A stretch of DNA of 22,501 nucleotides. It comes from an uncultured Bacilli bacterium (lineage in GTDB: Bacteria > Bacillota_I > Bacilli_A > ML615J-28 > CAG-313). The stretch spans positions 1 through 22,501 of the forward strand of contig CANQWZ010000013.1 of NCBI GenBank assembly GCA_947627685.1, read 5' to 3'. Every line of letters begins with the position of its first letter. The first letter of the stretch is position 1. Positions 9,649 through 17,408 of this stretch are shown one piece after another. The translations under genes were made by a program, and so were the position numbers. The notes beneath the pieces were generated by a model. That model did no database searches, was not told the DNA's origin, and worked only from the letters and a program-made list of their open reading frames with translations.

Positions 9649-10938
9649 ATGATAGAAAGATATACTAGAAAACCATTAAAAGACCTTTGGAGTGAAGAAA
9701 CTAAATTTAAACATATGCTAGATGTAGAACTTGCAACAAGTTTTGCTTTTAATAAATTAGGTGTTATTCCTAATGAAGATTATGAACGTATGTTAAGAAA
9801 TGCTAAATTTAGTGTACAAAGAATTCATGAAATTGAAGAGGTAACTCAGCATGATGTTATTGCCTTTACTAAAGCTGTAGGTGAAAATCTACATGAAGAA
9901 GGCAAGTGGTTACATTATGGTCTTACTAGTACTGATGTTGTAGATACTGCTCAAGGCGTAACTTTAAAGAAAGTAAATGATATTATTGAACAAGACTTAT
10001 ATCAGTTTATAGATATTTTAAAAGAAAAAGCTATGCTATATAAAATGACACCTTGTATGGGTAGAACGCATGGAATGCATGCGGAAATAACCTCATTTGG
10101 GTTAAAATGGGCTTTATGGTATGATGAAATGATGCGTAATTTAGAACGTTTTAATCATGCAAGAAAATTAGTAGAAGTTGGCAAGATAAGTGGAGCAGTA
10201 GGTAATTTTGCTAATACATCTACAGTAGTTGAAGAAATGGTGTGTGATAAGTTAGGCATAGGTTATGCTAAAATATCAACACAAGTGTTATCACGTGATC
10301 GTCACTGTGAATATATATACACACTTGCTCAAATAGCCTCAACCCTTGAAAAAATTGCCATTGAAATTAGACACTTATCAAGAACAGAAGTAAGAGAAGT
10401 TGAAGAATTTTTTGCAAAAGGCCAAAAGGGTTCTAGCGCAATGCCACACAAAAGAAATCCCATTGCTTCAGAAAATATTTGTGGCCTAGCAAGAGTTGTG
10501 ATTGCTAGTTTAAATGTAGCATTTGATAATAATCTTTTATGGCATGAACGTGATATTAGTCACTCTTCTTCTGAAAGAATTATTTTAGCTGATACTACAA
10601 CGTTAATTGATTATATGTTAAATCGTTATGGTAAAGTTTTAAAAAATTTAGTTGTATTTACTGATCAAATGTTAAATAATATCAACCTAACTAAAGGGGT
10701 TATTTTTTCTGGTAGGGTTGTTAATATGTTAAAAGAACATGGTATAAATCAAAATGAAGCTTATGATTTAGTTCAAGAACAAGCTATGATAGCTTTAAAT
10801 ACTAATCAAGAATTATTAAAACTTTTAAAAGAAACGAAAGCCTATACCATTTTACAAACAAAATTAGATGAATGTTTTGAATATAATTATTATTTAAAAG
10901 GCGTAAGTAGTATTTATAAACGTCTTGGATTGGAGTAA
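9649..10938 (+). CDS. purB: Adenylosuccinate lyase
   Basis: It cleaves fumarate from adenylosuccinate to give AMP and, where de novo synthesis exists, from SAICAR. The 429-aa length is normal for the Bacilli enzyme. Family marks visible are the fumarase/aspartase signature SSAMPHKRNP (from residue 262, containing the catalytic Ser loop), the TSTDVVD substrate-binding motif and RTHGMHAE with the active-site His. The ATG at 9649 is chosen because AAGAGG lies 6 nt upstream and because a possible longer frame from a TTG at 9586 would begin inside the -35 box. It is the first gene of a four-gene operon and ends 3 nt before purA. No other de novo purine gene is in the window. Confidence 0.97.
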   Translation: MIERYTRKPLKDLWSEETKFKHMLDVELATSFAFNKLGVIPNEDYERMLRNAKFSVQRIHEIEEVTQHDVIAFTKAVGENLHEEGKWLHYGLTSTDVVDTAQGVTLKKVNDIIEQDLYQFIDILKEKAMLYKMTPCMGRTHGMHAEITSFGLKWALWYDEMMRNLERFNHARKLVEVGKISGAVGNFANTSTVVEEMVCDKLGIGYAKISTQVLSRDRHCEYIYTLAQIASTLEKIAIEIRHLSRTEVREVEEFFAKGQKGSSAMPHKRNPIASENICGLARVVIASLNVAFDNNLLWHERDISHSSSERIILADTTTLIDYMLNRYGKVLKNLVVFTDQMLNNINLTKGVIFSGRVVNMLKEHGINQNEAYDLVQEQAMIALNTNQELLKLLKETKAYTILQTKLDECFEYNYYLKGVSSIYKRLGLE

Positions 10939-10941
10939 AAT

Positions 10942-12222
10942 ATGAAAAATGCAGTAGTAGTAGTAGGTACACAGTGGGGTGATGAAGGCAAAGGTAAAAT
11001 AACTAATTATTTTAGTAACAAAGCCGATGTTGTTGTACGCTATCAAGGGGGAGATAATGCGGGACATACGATTAAATTTTTAGGTAATACATATGCTTTG
11101 CATGTAATTCCTTCTGGTGTATTTAATCCTAATATTAAAAATGTTTTAGGTAATGGGGTTGTTTTAAACCCTAAAACGTTTCTTAGTGAAATAGAGGCTT
11201 TACAAAAACAAGGCTTTAGTTGTAATAATCTTTACATTAGTGATCGTGCTCATGTTATTTTTGATTACCATAAAGAATTAGATGGCTTAATTGAAGAGCA
11301 TTTAGCAACTAGAAAAATCGGTACTACGAAAAAAGGAATTGGCCCATGCTATACTGATAAGATTGCAAGATGTGGTATAAGAGTTGCTGACTTCGTAAGT
11401 AGTGATTTTGAAGAAATTTATAAAACAACGCTAAAGGTTAAAAATGATCAAATAATTAGTTATGGTGGTAATCCTTTTGATATTGAAGAAAGTTACCAAG
11501 AATATCAAAAAATCGCTGAAGCTATTAAACCATACGTAACTGATACCATTGCTTTATTAAATGAGGAAATCAAAAAGGGTAAAAAAATATTATTTGAAGG
11601 TGCTCAAGGAGCTCTTTTAGATATTGACTTTGGTACTTATCCTTTTGTAACCTCATCTAACCCATCAGGTGGTGGAGTATCTATTGGTAGTGGTGTTGGT
11701 CCTACCAATATTAAAGAGATTATTGGTATTGCTAAAGTATACTCTACAAGAGTTGGTAGTGGGGCTTTTCCAACCGAATTTGAAGATGAGGTGGCCTCAT
11801 ATATTAGAGAGACGGCTCATGAATATGGAACAACTACCAAAAGACCACGTAGAATTGGTTGGCTTGATGGTGTAGTTTTAAAATATAGTAGTCAGATTAA
11901 TGGCTTAACGGGTCTTTCTTTAATGCTTTTAGACATTTTATCAGGCATTAAAAATTTAAAAGTATGTACATCTTATATGCTAGATGGTAAAGAAATTTCT
12001 ACCATTCCTGCGCGCATTAGTGATTTTGAAAAATGCATACCTGTTTATACTACTTTACCAGGTTGGCAAGAGGATATAAGTAGTTGCAAGAGTTATGATG
12101 AATTACCACAAAATGCTAAAAACTACGTTTCATTTATTGAAAAATTAGTAGGCGTTCCTGTTGTTATGATCTCAGTCGGTCCTGATGTTTTACAAACCAT
12201 TGTTAGAAAAACAATTTTATAG
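10942..12222 (+). CDS. purA: Adenylosuccinate synthetase
   Basis: It condenses IMP with aspartate using GTP to form adenylosuccinate, the substrate of the PurB encoded just upstream. The 426-aa protein has the N-terminal phosphate-binding motif QWGDEGKGK with the catalytic Asp at residue 14, the NAGHT motif with the catalytic His at residue 42, a GIGPCYTDKIAR motif around the IMP site, and the GTP-side elements TTKRPRRIGW and LDIL near the C-terminus. Start and length match the family. It lies 3 nt after purB and 8 nt before the next gene, so translation of the three is probably linked. Confidence 0.98.
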   Translation: MKNAVVVVGTQWGDEGKGKITNYFSNKADVVVRYQGGDNAGHTIKFLGNTYALHVIPSGVFNPNIKNVLGNGVVLNPKTFLSEIEALQKQGFSCNNLYISDRAHVIFDYHKELDGLIEEHLATRKIGTTKKGIGPCYTDKIARCGIRVADFVSSDFEEIYKTTLKVKNDQIISYGGNPFDIEESYQEYQKIAEAIKPYVTDTIALLNEEIKKGKKILFEGAQGALLDIDFGTYPFVTSSNPSGGGVSIGSGVGPTNIKEIIGIAKVYSTRVGSGAFPTEFEDEVASYIRETAHEYGTTTKRPRRIGWLDGVVLKYSSQINGLTGLSLMLLDILSGIKNLKVCTSYMLDGKEISTIPARISDFEKCIPVYTTLPGWQEDISSCKSYDELPQNAKNYVSFIEKLVGVPVVMISVGPDVLQTIVRKTIL

Positions 12223-12230
12223 GTGAAAAT

Positions 12231-13643
12231 ATGAAAAAAGAATATGACGTTATTTTAGTAGGTGCAGGTCCAGCTGGCATTTTTTGTGCCTATGAATTAA
12301 TGACTAAAAATAAAAAATTAAACGTGTTGTTAATTGAAAAAGGTATGGATATTTATTCACGTAAATGTCCTATTATTGAAAAAAAGGCTACTAAATGCCC
12401 TAATACTAAAACAGGAACATGTTATCCAAGTTGCGCAATGACTTCAGGTTTTGGGGGCTGTGGTGCATACTCAGATGGTAAATTTAATATTACAAGTGAA
12501 TTTGGGGGCTGGATGACTGATTATTTAAGTGATGATGAAGTGTTAGAATTAATTAAATATGTAGATAAAATTAATCTTGAACATGGAGCACCTAAAGATA
12601 TTACCAATCCTAATACCAAAGAAGTATTAGATATTGAAAGAAGAGGTATTGCTAGAGGCTTAAAATTGTTACGCAGTGAAGTAAGACATTTAGGCACAGA
12701 AATCAATTTACAAGTTCTAAAAAATATCTATGAAGATATGCGCCCTAACATTGATTATCTTTTTTCAACAACTGTTGAAGATATCATTGTCGAAGATGGA
12801 AAAGTTAGAGGCGTTGTCCTTGAAAATAAAGAAGAAATTAAAGCTAAATATGTAGCCTTATGTATTGGTAGAGCCGGTTCAAGTTGGCTTGTAAAAGTTT
12901 TATCAAAGCATGGAATAACCTTTAAAAACAATAAAGTTGATGTAGGTGTAAGAGTAGAAACTAACGATATCATCATGGAAGATATCAATCGCTATTTATA
13001 TGAGGCTAAATTTATCTTTAATACTAGTGTTGGTACAACTGTTAGAACTTTCTGTTCTAATCCTAGTGGCCATGTCGTAATTGAAAACCACCATGGTGTT
13101 AAAGTTTGTAATGGTCATGCTTTTAATGATATTAGACTTGGTTCTAAAAATACTAATTTTGCTTTACTTGTATCCCTTGATTTTGATGAACCATTTAATG
13201 ATCCAAATGGCTTCGCTGAAGAAATTAGCCGTCTAGCTAATCAACTCAGTAATGGTGGTGTTATTGTTCAAAAATATGGTGATATTAAGAAAGGTAGAAG
13301 ATCAACTAAAAAACGTATTGATGAAGGCTTTGTTAAACCAACCCTTAAAGAAGCTGTTCCTGGTGATTTAGGACTAGTATTACCATATAATGTAATGAAA
13401 TCATTAATTGAAATGGTAGAAGCCCTTGATTACATTACGCCGGGAATTGCTAGTGATCATACTTTATTTTATGGTGTTGAAGCTAAATTTTATAGTGATC
13501 GCCCTGTTGTTAGCGCTAATTTTGAAACGGAAATTAAGAATCTTTATGTTGGTGGTGATGGAGCAGGTATTACAAGAGGCCTTGCTCAAGCCGGTGCGAA
13601 TGGAATAAAAATTGCAAGGAGCATCATTGAAAAGGAGAACTAA
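12231..13643 (+). CDS. FAD-dependent dehydrogenase of the COG2509 type
   Basis: The 470-aa flavoprotein opens with a Rossmann dinucleotide-binding motif (VGAGPAG, residues 10-16). It has the family's Cys-rich segment with C46, C56, C64, C68 and C77 directly before the G-x-GAYSDGK motif, and a C-terminal FAD-closing segment VGGDGAGITRGLAQAGANG. This layout matches the uncharacterised FAD-dependent dehydrogenase family COG2509, whose substrate is not established as far as I know. The cysteines could bind metal or take part in thiol/disulfide chemistry; that is inference. It sits 8 nt after purA and 6 nt before hpt, inside a purine operon, which suggests but does not prove a role linked to nucleotide metabolism. 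Start: ATG after AGGTGA. Confidence 0.88.
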   Translation: MKKEYDVILVGAGPAGIFCAYELMTKNKKLNVLLIEKGMDIYSRKCPIIEKKATKCPNTKTGTCYPSCAMTSGFGGCGAYSDGKFNITSEFGGWMTDYLSDDEVLELIKYVDKINLEHGAPKDITNPNTKEVLDIERRGIARGLKLLRSEVRHLGTEINLQVLKNIYEDMRPNIDYLFSTTVEDIIVEDGKVRGVVLENKEEIKAKYVALCIGRAGSSWLVKVLSKHGITFKNNKVDVGVRVETNDIIMEDINRYLYEAKFIFNTSVGTTVRTFCSNPSGHVVIENHHGVKVCNGHAFNDIRLGSKNTNFALLVSLDFDEPFNDPNGFAEEISRLANQLSNGGVIVQKYGDIKKGRRSTKKRIDEGFVKPTLKEAVPGDLGLVLPYNVMKSLIEMVEALDYITPGIASDHTLFYGVEAKFYSDRPVVSANFETEIKNLYVGGDGAGITRGLAQAGANGIKIARSIIEKEN

Positions 13644-13649
13644 TTTATA

Positions 13650-14195
13650 ATGAACATTAATAACGATATTAAAGCAGTGTTAATTAACAAAGAAGAACTT
13701 GAAAAACGAATACTTGAAATATCCAAACAAATCAGTAGTGACTACCTTGATAAAAATCCGGTAATGATTTGCTTGTTAAAGGGTAGCATATCATATTTTG
13801 CACACCTTTGTGAACATATCTATATTCCTTTAGAATATGAATTTTTAAGAGCATCTAGTTATCATGGTGCTACATCTTCAGGTGAAGTAAAATTATTACA
13901 TGTTCCCACCATTTCTTTAAAAAATCGCCATGTCATTATTATTGAAGATATAATTGATACCGGTATTACCTTATCAGCTATTAAAAAAGTAATGATGGAA
14001 ATGCAACCTGCCAGCATTGAAATTACCACTTTATTAGATAAACCATCAAGACGACAAGTTAATGATATTGTTCCTAAATATGTCGGCTTTACTATCCCTG
14101 ATGAATTTGTTGTCGGCTTTGGCCTTGATTTCAATGAAAAATATCGTAATTTACCATATATAGGTATTCTAAAAGAAGAAATATATCAAAAATAA
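13650..14195 (+). CDS. hpt: Hypoxanthine(-guanine) phosphoribosyltransferase
   Basis: It transfers the phosphoribosyl group of PRPP to hypoxanthine or guanine, giving IMP or GMP. The 181-aa length fits the bacterial enzyme. Residues 97-107 (IIIEDIIDTGI) are the PRPP loop with the two acidic residues E99 and D100. LLKGS (42-46) is the pyrophosphate-side loop, and the C-terminal VVGFGLDFNEKYRNLPYIG is the hallmark of HPRT rather than of adenine or xanthine enzymes. AAAGGAGA lies 11 nt before the ATG, slightly far. It is the last gene of the purine operon: IMP made here feeds PurA and PurB encoded upstream. A long terminator begins at its stop codon. Confidence 0.95.
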   Translation: MNINNDIKAVLINKEELEKRILEISKQISSDYLDKNPVMICLLKGSISYFAHLCEHIYIPLEYEFLRASSYHGATSSGEVKLLHVPTISLKNRHVIIIEDIIDTGITLSAIKKVMMEMQPASIEITTLLDKPSRRQVNDIVPKYVGFTIPDEFVVGFGLDFNEKYRNLPYIGILKEEIYQK

Positions 14196-14241
14196 AAAAT
14201 AGTTCACAAAGTGAAAAATATCACCTTGTGAACTATTTTTT
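14194..14241. terminator. Long terminator after hpt
   Basis: Arms 14194-14214 and 14221-14241 pair over 21 bp with a single A-C mismatch and a 6-nt loop. The right arm ends in a run of T and the left arm begins in a run of A, so the structure could act in both directions. It overlaps the hpt stop codon. Confidence 0.9.
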
Positions 14242-14312
14242 ATTTTTGATATTAGTAGTAGTTTTACCACAAATAACTAAAAAATAACCTTTTTAACTTG
14301 GGTTCTTTTTAT

Positions 14313-14342
14313 TTGTAAATCACATATGTTTTATGCTATAAT
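14313..14342 (+). promoter_or_regulatory. Promoter of the AlbA_2-domain gene
   Basis: TTGTAA (14313-14318), an 18-nt spacer and TATAAT (14337-14342) preceded by TGC. Transcription would start near 14349, downstream of the ATG at 14326, which rules that ATG out as the start codon. Confidence 0.65.
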
Positions 14343-14364
14343 AAAAATAGAAATAGGTGATAAT

Positions 14365-15825
14365 GTGAAGTTTGTTGAAACGGAATCAATTGAATTAAAA
14401 GAAAGGTTAAATGATTCTTTAGCTAAAGAAATAGTAGCTTTTTTGAATACACATAATGGTACCATTTACATTGGAATAAGCGATGATGGTAAAGTTGTTG
14501 GTGTTGAAAATGGTGATAAAGCTTTACAATTAATTTCAAATATAATAACTGATAGTATTAATCCCTCTTGTAAAGAATTTGTAAAACCTATATCTTTTTT
14601 AGAAGATAATAAAGTGATAATAAAAATTGAAATTTCAAAAGGAACAAGTTTGTATTATCTAAAGTCTAAAGGACTTAGTGAAGATGGTTGTTTTATAAGA
14701 ATAGGAACAAGTTGTAAAGGATTAAATGATAGCGAAATAAGTGAAAGATATAAAGCTAGCCTAAATATTCCGGAATTAAAACTTATCGATCAAGAAAGTA
14801 GAAGAAAAGATCTTAAATTTAGAATTTTAAAAACATATCTTACAAATAATGGTATACATTTTAATGAAGAAACTTTTTATGACAATTTTAAACTTTTAAC
14901 ATCTAGTGGAAAGTTTAATATGATGGCTGAAATATTATCGGATGAAAACATGTTTTCAATAAAGGTTGCCGTATTTAGAGGTAAAGATAAGGCTCATTTT
15001 TTGAAACGGAATGAATACGGAAACACTTGTTTAATTAGTGCTTTAGAAAAAGTTTTGAATTATTGTGATGCTTTAAATGAAACATATGTTGATCTAAGTG
15101 TAAGCCCTAGAAAAGAAATGAAGCTCTTTGATTTTGAGGCTTTTAAAGAAGCTTGGATTAATGCCTGTGTTCATAATAAATGGATAGATGGTATGCCACC
15201 TTCGGTATATTGGTTTGATGATAGAGTAGAAATTATGTCTTATGGTGGTATACCAAAAAAAATGACAAAAGAAGAATTCTTAGCAGGAAAAACTAAACCA
15301 GTAAATGAAGAATTAATGAATATTTTTTTACGGTGCCATATTGTTGAACATTCAGGTCATGGTGTTCCAATTATCGTAGAAAAATATGGTGAAAAAGCAT
15401 ATGAATTTTCTGAAGATTTTATAACTGTTATTATTCCATTTAATAAAATTAATCTTGATGCTAAAAAAGTTAAAAATGATGCTAAAAATGATGCCAAAAA
15501 AGTTAAAAATGATGCTAAAAAAGTTAAAAATGAGGCCAAAAATGATGCTAAAAATGATGCCAAAAAAGTTAAAAATGATGCTAAAAAAGTTAAAAATGAG
15601 GCCAAAAATGATGCTAAAAATGATGCCGAAAAAGTTAAAAATGAAACTGAAAAGGATATGATAAATCTAATCATTCAACTTATTTATGAAAATCCTAAAA
15701 TATCAAAAATAAAACTTGCTGAAAAGACAGGAAAATCAAAAGCAACTATTGAAAGGCTGTTAAAATCAACTGAAAAAATAAAACATGTAGGTCCTAAAAA
15801 AGGTGGCTATTGGGAATTAATTTGA
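14365..15825 (+). CDS. Putative transcriptional regulator with AlbA_2 (Schlafen-type) domain, ATPase-like C-domain, lysine-rich repeat linker and winged helix
   Basis: The likely start is GTG 14365, with AGGTGA 4 nt upstream and downstream of the predicted transcription start, giving 486 aa. Residues ~3-120 are an AlbA_2/Schlafen AAA_4-type domain (ESIELKERL, FLNTHNGTIYIGISDDG, RIGTSCKG). Residues ~280-360 match the ATP-binding-like domain that usually follows it (VYWFDDRVEIMSYGG, HIVEHSGHGVPIIVEKYGE). Residues ~365-430 are a Lys/Asn/Ala linker built from KKVKNDA and KNDA units encoded by 66-bp tandem repeats. The last ~55 residues form a winged helix (KLAEKTGKSKATIERLL). Proteins of this class are usually annotated as DNA-binding regulators and turn up in accessory and defence-related settings; the true role is unknown. 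It has its own promoter between hpt and dnaD, which suggests an inserted accessory gene. It ends in TGA with TAA directly after, in frame. Confidence 0.85.
   Translation: MKFVETESIELKERLNDSLAKEIVAFLNTHNGTIYIGISDDGKVVGVENGDKALQLISNIITDSINPSCKEFVKPISFLEDNKVIIKIEISKGTSLYYLKSKGLSEDGCFIRIGTSCKGLNDSEISERYKASLNIPELKLIDQESRRKDLKFRILKTYLTNNGIHFNEETFYDNFKLLTSSGKFNMMAEILSDENMFSIKVAVFRGKDKAHFLKRNEYGNTCLISALEKVLNYCDALNETYVDLSVSPRKEMKLFDFEAFKEAWINACVHNKWIDGMPPSVYWFDDRVEIMSYGGIPKKMTKEEFLAGKTKPVNEELMNIFLRCHIVEHSGHGVPIIVEKYGEKAYEFSEDFITVIIPFNKINLDAKKVKNDAKNDAKKVKNDAKKVKNEAKNDAKNDAKKVKNDAKKVKNEAKNDAKNDAEKVKNETEKDMINLIIQLIYENPKISKIKLAEKTGKSKATIERLLKSTEKIKHVGPKKGGYWELI
15472..15643 (+). repeat. 66-bp tandem repeat (two identical copies plus a partial third) coding a Lys-rich linker
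   Basis: Units 15472-15537 and 15538-15603 are identical over 66 bp; a partial third runs from 15604 to about 15643 with one change at 15628. Each unit encodes KNDAKNDA then KKVKNDA and KKVKNEA (22 residues). Shorter 12- and 21-bp submotifs are nested within it. The length is a multiple of three, so gain or loss of a unit keeps the frame. Confidence 0.9.
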
Positions 15826-15902
15826 TAAGAATTAAATTATTCATTTTATCCAGTAATTAACAATAAAAAAAGATACAATTTAAAACAAAAAAATAAAAAT
15901 TA

Positions 15903-15911
15903 TGATATAAT
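15903..15911 (+). promoter_or_regulatory. Extended -10 promoter of dnaD-nth
   Basis: TGA followed by TATAAT (15906-15911), 35 nt before the dnaD start. No convincing -35 box is visible at the usual distance. Confidence 0.5.
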
Positions 15912-15946
15912 TACTACAAATATGATAAGATGAGGAAAGTAGAAAA

Positions 15947-16564
15947 ATGACATCAGTAGCACGCCTTATAAAAGCAAAAACAATATCTTTTAGTGAAGAA
16001 TTAATTACCCATTATAAAGAATTAAAACTAAATGAAAATGAATTAATTGTTTTAATTTTCTTATACCGACAACTTGATGAACAAAATAATGTTTTATCAA
16101 TTTCTAAATTACAAGCTAAAATGACTTTAAGTGAAGAAGTAATATCTAATTTAGTAATTGGACTTGTCAAAAAAGGTTTTATTAATATCAATATGGAAAA
16201 TGCCATTGAATCATTTGAACTTGATGGTTTAATAGAAGCTTTAGCTAAAATGATTGATAATGATAATAACACCTCTTTTACAGATCGACAAGATTTATTA
16301 AGTCAAATTATTTTATATATTGAAACAACTTATGCTAAAACATGCTCACCTGCCGATTTACAAATCGTTAATAGTTGGCTTGATGCGGGATACACATTTG
16401 CGCAAATCAAAACCGCTGTTTTAGATAGTTTAAAAGCTAAAAAACTACATCTAAAATATGCGGATGCCATCTTAGCCAATCGTTATCAAGAAAAAGCAAG
16501 ACAAACAGTTGCATATGATGAAGATATAAAGAAAATGTTGGATGCGATGTATGTTAAAAGATAA
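15947..16564 (+). CDS. dnaD: DNA replication initiation protein DnaD
   Basis: DnaD acts with DnaB and DnaI to load the replicative helicase in Bacilli. The 205-aa protein has an N-terminal winged-helix region (residues ~1-95: ELKLNENELIVLIFLY, then SISKLQAKMTLSEEVISNLV) and a C-terminal DnaB/DnaD-type helical domain (~110-195) with the typical YIETTYAK, IVNSWLDAGYTFAQIKTAV and YADAILANRY segments. It is a little shorter than the B. subtilis protein. GAGGAAAG precedes the ATG. It overlaps nth, the same order as in B. subtilis, which supports the call. Confidence 0.9.
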   Translation: MTSVARLIKAKTISFSEELITHYKELKLNENELIVLIFLYRQLDEQNNVLSISKLQAKMTLSEEVISNLVIGLVKKGFININMENAIESFELDGLIEALAKMIDNDNNTSFTDRQDLLSQIILYIETTYAKTCSPADLQIVNSWLDAGYTFAQIKTAVLDSLKAKKLHLKYADAILANRYQEKARQTVAYDEDIKKMLDAMYVKR

Positions 16565-17195
16565 GGAAGAAATAAGTGATATTTTAACAAAGCTTGAGAG
16601 GCTTTTTCCTACGGCTGGTTGCGAACTAATATATCATAATACTTTTGAATTATTGATTGCGGTAAGCTTATCGGCACAGACAACTGATAAAGCAGTTAAT
16701 AAAGTAACGCCAATTCTATTTGCTAAATATCCAACGCCTTTTACTTTAGCAAAGGCAAACCATGAAGATGTTGCTAACATTTTAGCATCAATTGGTATGT
16801 ACAAAATCAAAAGCAAAAATATTATTTCCTTAAGTAAAATATTAGTCGCAAAATATAATGGCATAGTTCCTCCTTATCAAAGTGACTTAGAAGCATTACC
16901 TGGTGTAGGACGTAAAACAGCTAATGTCGTTTTAACAGAAGGTTTTGGCATTCCCCGTTTACCCGTTGATACTCATGTTGAAAGAGTTGCTAAAAGGATG
17001 GGGCTTGTAAAAAGTGATGCTACTACTTTAGAGGTTGAGCTTACCTTAATGAATAAGATTGAAGAAGCATCATGGCATAAGGCCCATCATCTATTATTAT
17101 TTATGGGTAGATATAAATGCCTTGCTAAAAATCCACAATGTTTAGATTGCTTTTATAAAGATAAATGTAAATATGACAAAAAACCCCTTAAATAA
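16551..17195 (+). CDS. nth: Endonuclease III (DNA glycosylase/AP lyase)
   Basis: It removes oxidised pyrimidines and cuts the abasic site. With the ATG at 16551 the protein is 214 aa, close to the usual ~211. It has the helix-hairpin-helix LPGVGRKTANVVL with the catalytic Lys (K122), the VDTHVERVAKRMGL motif with the catalytic Asp (D140), and a complete C-terminal 4Fe-4S site with spacing C-x6-C-x2-C-x5-C (CLAKNPQCLDCFYKDKC). An ATG at 16542 would add three residues, but the weak TTGGA site is better spaced for 16551; this choice is uncertain. It overlaps the end of dnaD by 14 nt, so translation is probably coupled. A hairpin covers its stop codon. Confidence 0.95.
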   Translation: MLKDKEEISDILTKLERLFPTAGCELIYHNTFELLIAVSLSAQTTDKAVNKVTPILFAKYPTPFTLAKANHEDVANILASIGMYKIKSKNIISLSKILVAKYNGIVPPYQSDLEALPGVGRKTANVVLTEGFGIPRLPVDTHVERVAKRMGLVKSDATTLEVELTLMNKIEEASWHKAHHLLLFMGRYKCLAKNPQCLDCFYKDKCKYDKKPLK

Positions 17196-17231
17196 ATGAT
17201 ATTATTAAAAGGCATTTATTAGGGGGTTTTT
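17178..17231. terminator. Hairpin over the nth stop: likely bidirectional terminator that also hides the next gene's ribosome site
   Basis: An 8-bp stem (17191-17198 with 17213-17220) continues, past one bulged A, into about 11 more pairs (17179-17189 with 17221-17231), including four G-C pairs. It ends in T5 on the plus strand and T6 on the minus strand. The AGGGGG ribosome site of the following small gene (17221-17226) lies inside the right arm. Confidence 0.75.
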
Positions 17232-17408
17232 ATGTTTGTCAAAATATTTGATGAAGAGCACGAACTTGATTTAGAAGCCAAAGTTAATGATTTTTTAAAA
17301 GACATTGATGATAAAAAAATCATTGATATAAAATATAATATCGCTTGTTTATATGATGGCAGAGGGCAAATTTATTGTTACTCATGCATGATTATTATTA
17401 AAGATTAG
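17232..17408 (+). CDS. Cse60-family small protein (sporulation-associated family)
   Basis: This 58-aa ORF has AGGGGG 5 nt before its ATG. It resembles the Cse60 family known from endospore-forming Bacilli: a start of the form VKIFDEEHE followed by DLEAKVNDFL, a central IIDIKYNIAC, and an ending QIYCYSCMIIIKD, with length near the family's ~60 aa. Cse60 of B. subtilis is a small protein made in the mother cell during sporulation and its molecular role is not known to me. Three cysteines (39, 49, 52) are present. Its ribosome site is buried in the nth terminator stem, so it is probably not translated from nth read-through, yet I found no clear promoter of its own. Its last 11 nt overlap the end of rqcH on the other strand. 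Confidence 0.75.
   Translation: MFVKIFDEEHELDLEAKVNDFLKDIDDKKIIDIKYNIACLYDGRGQIYCYSCMIIIKD

Noticed and set aside
12521..12988. Minus-strand ORFs opposite the flavoprotein, and similar ones opposite other genes
   Set aside because: They lie wholly opposite strongly conserved genes, lack ribosome sites and resemble no family.
15472..15643. Repeat array as a CRISPR
   Set aside because: Units are directly joined without unique spacers, lie in frame inside a coding region and encode a regular peptide repeat.
15357..15674. 105-aa minus-strand ORF rich in ASFLTFL, and a plus-strand ORF rich in MMLKKLKM
   Set aside because: Both are out-of-frame readings of the 66-bp repeat; the repeat has no stops in several frames, which keeps shadows open.
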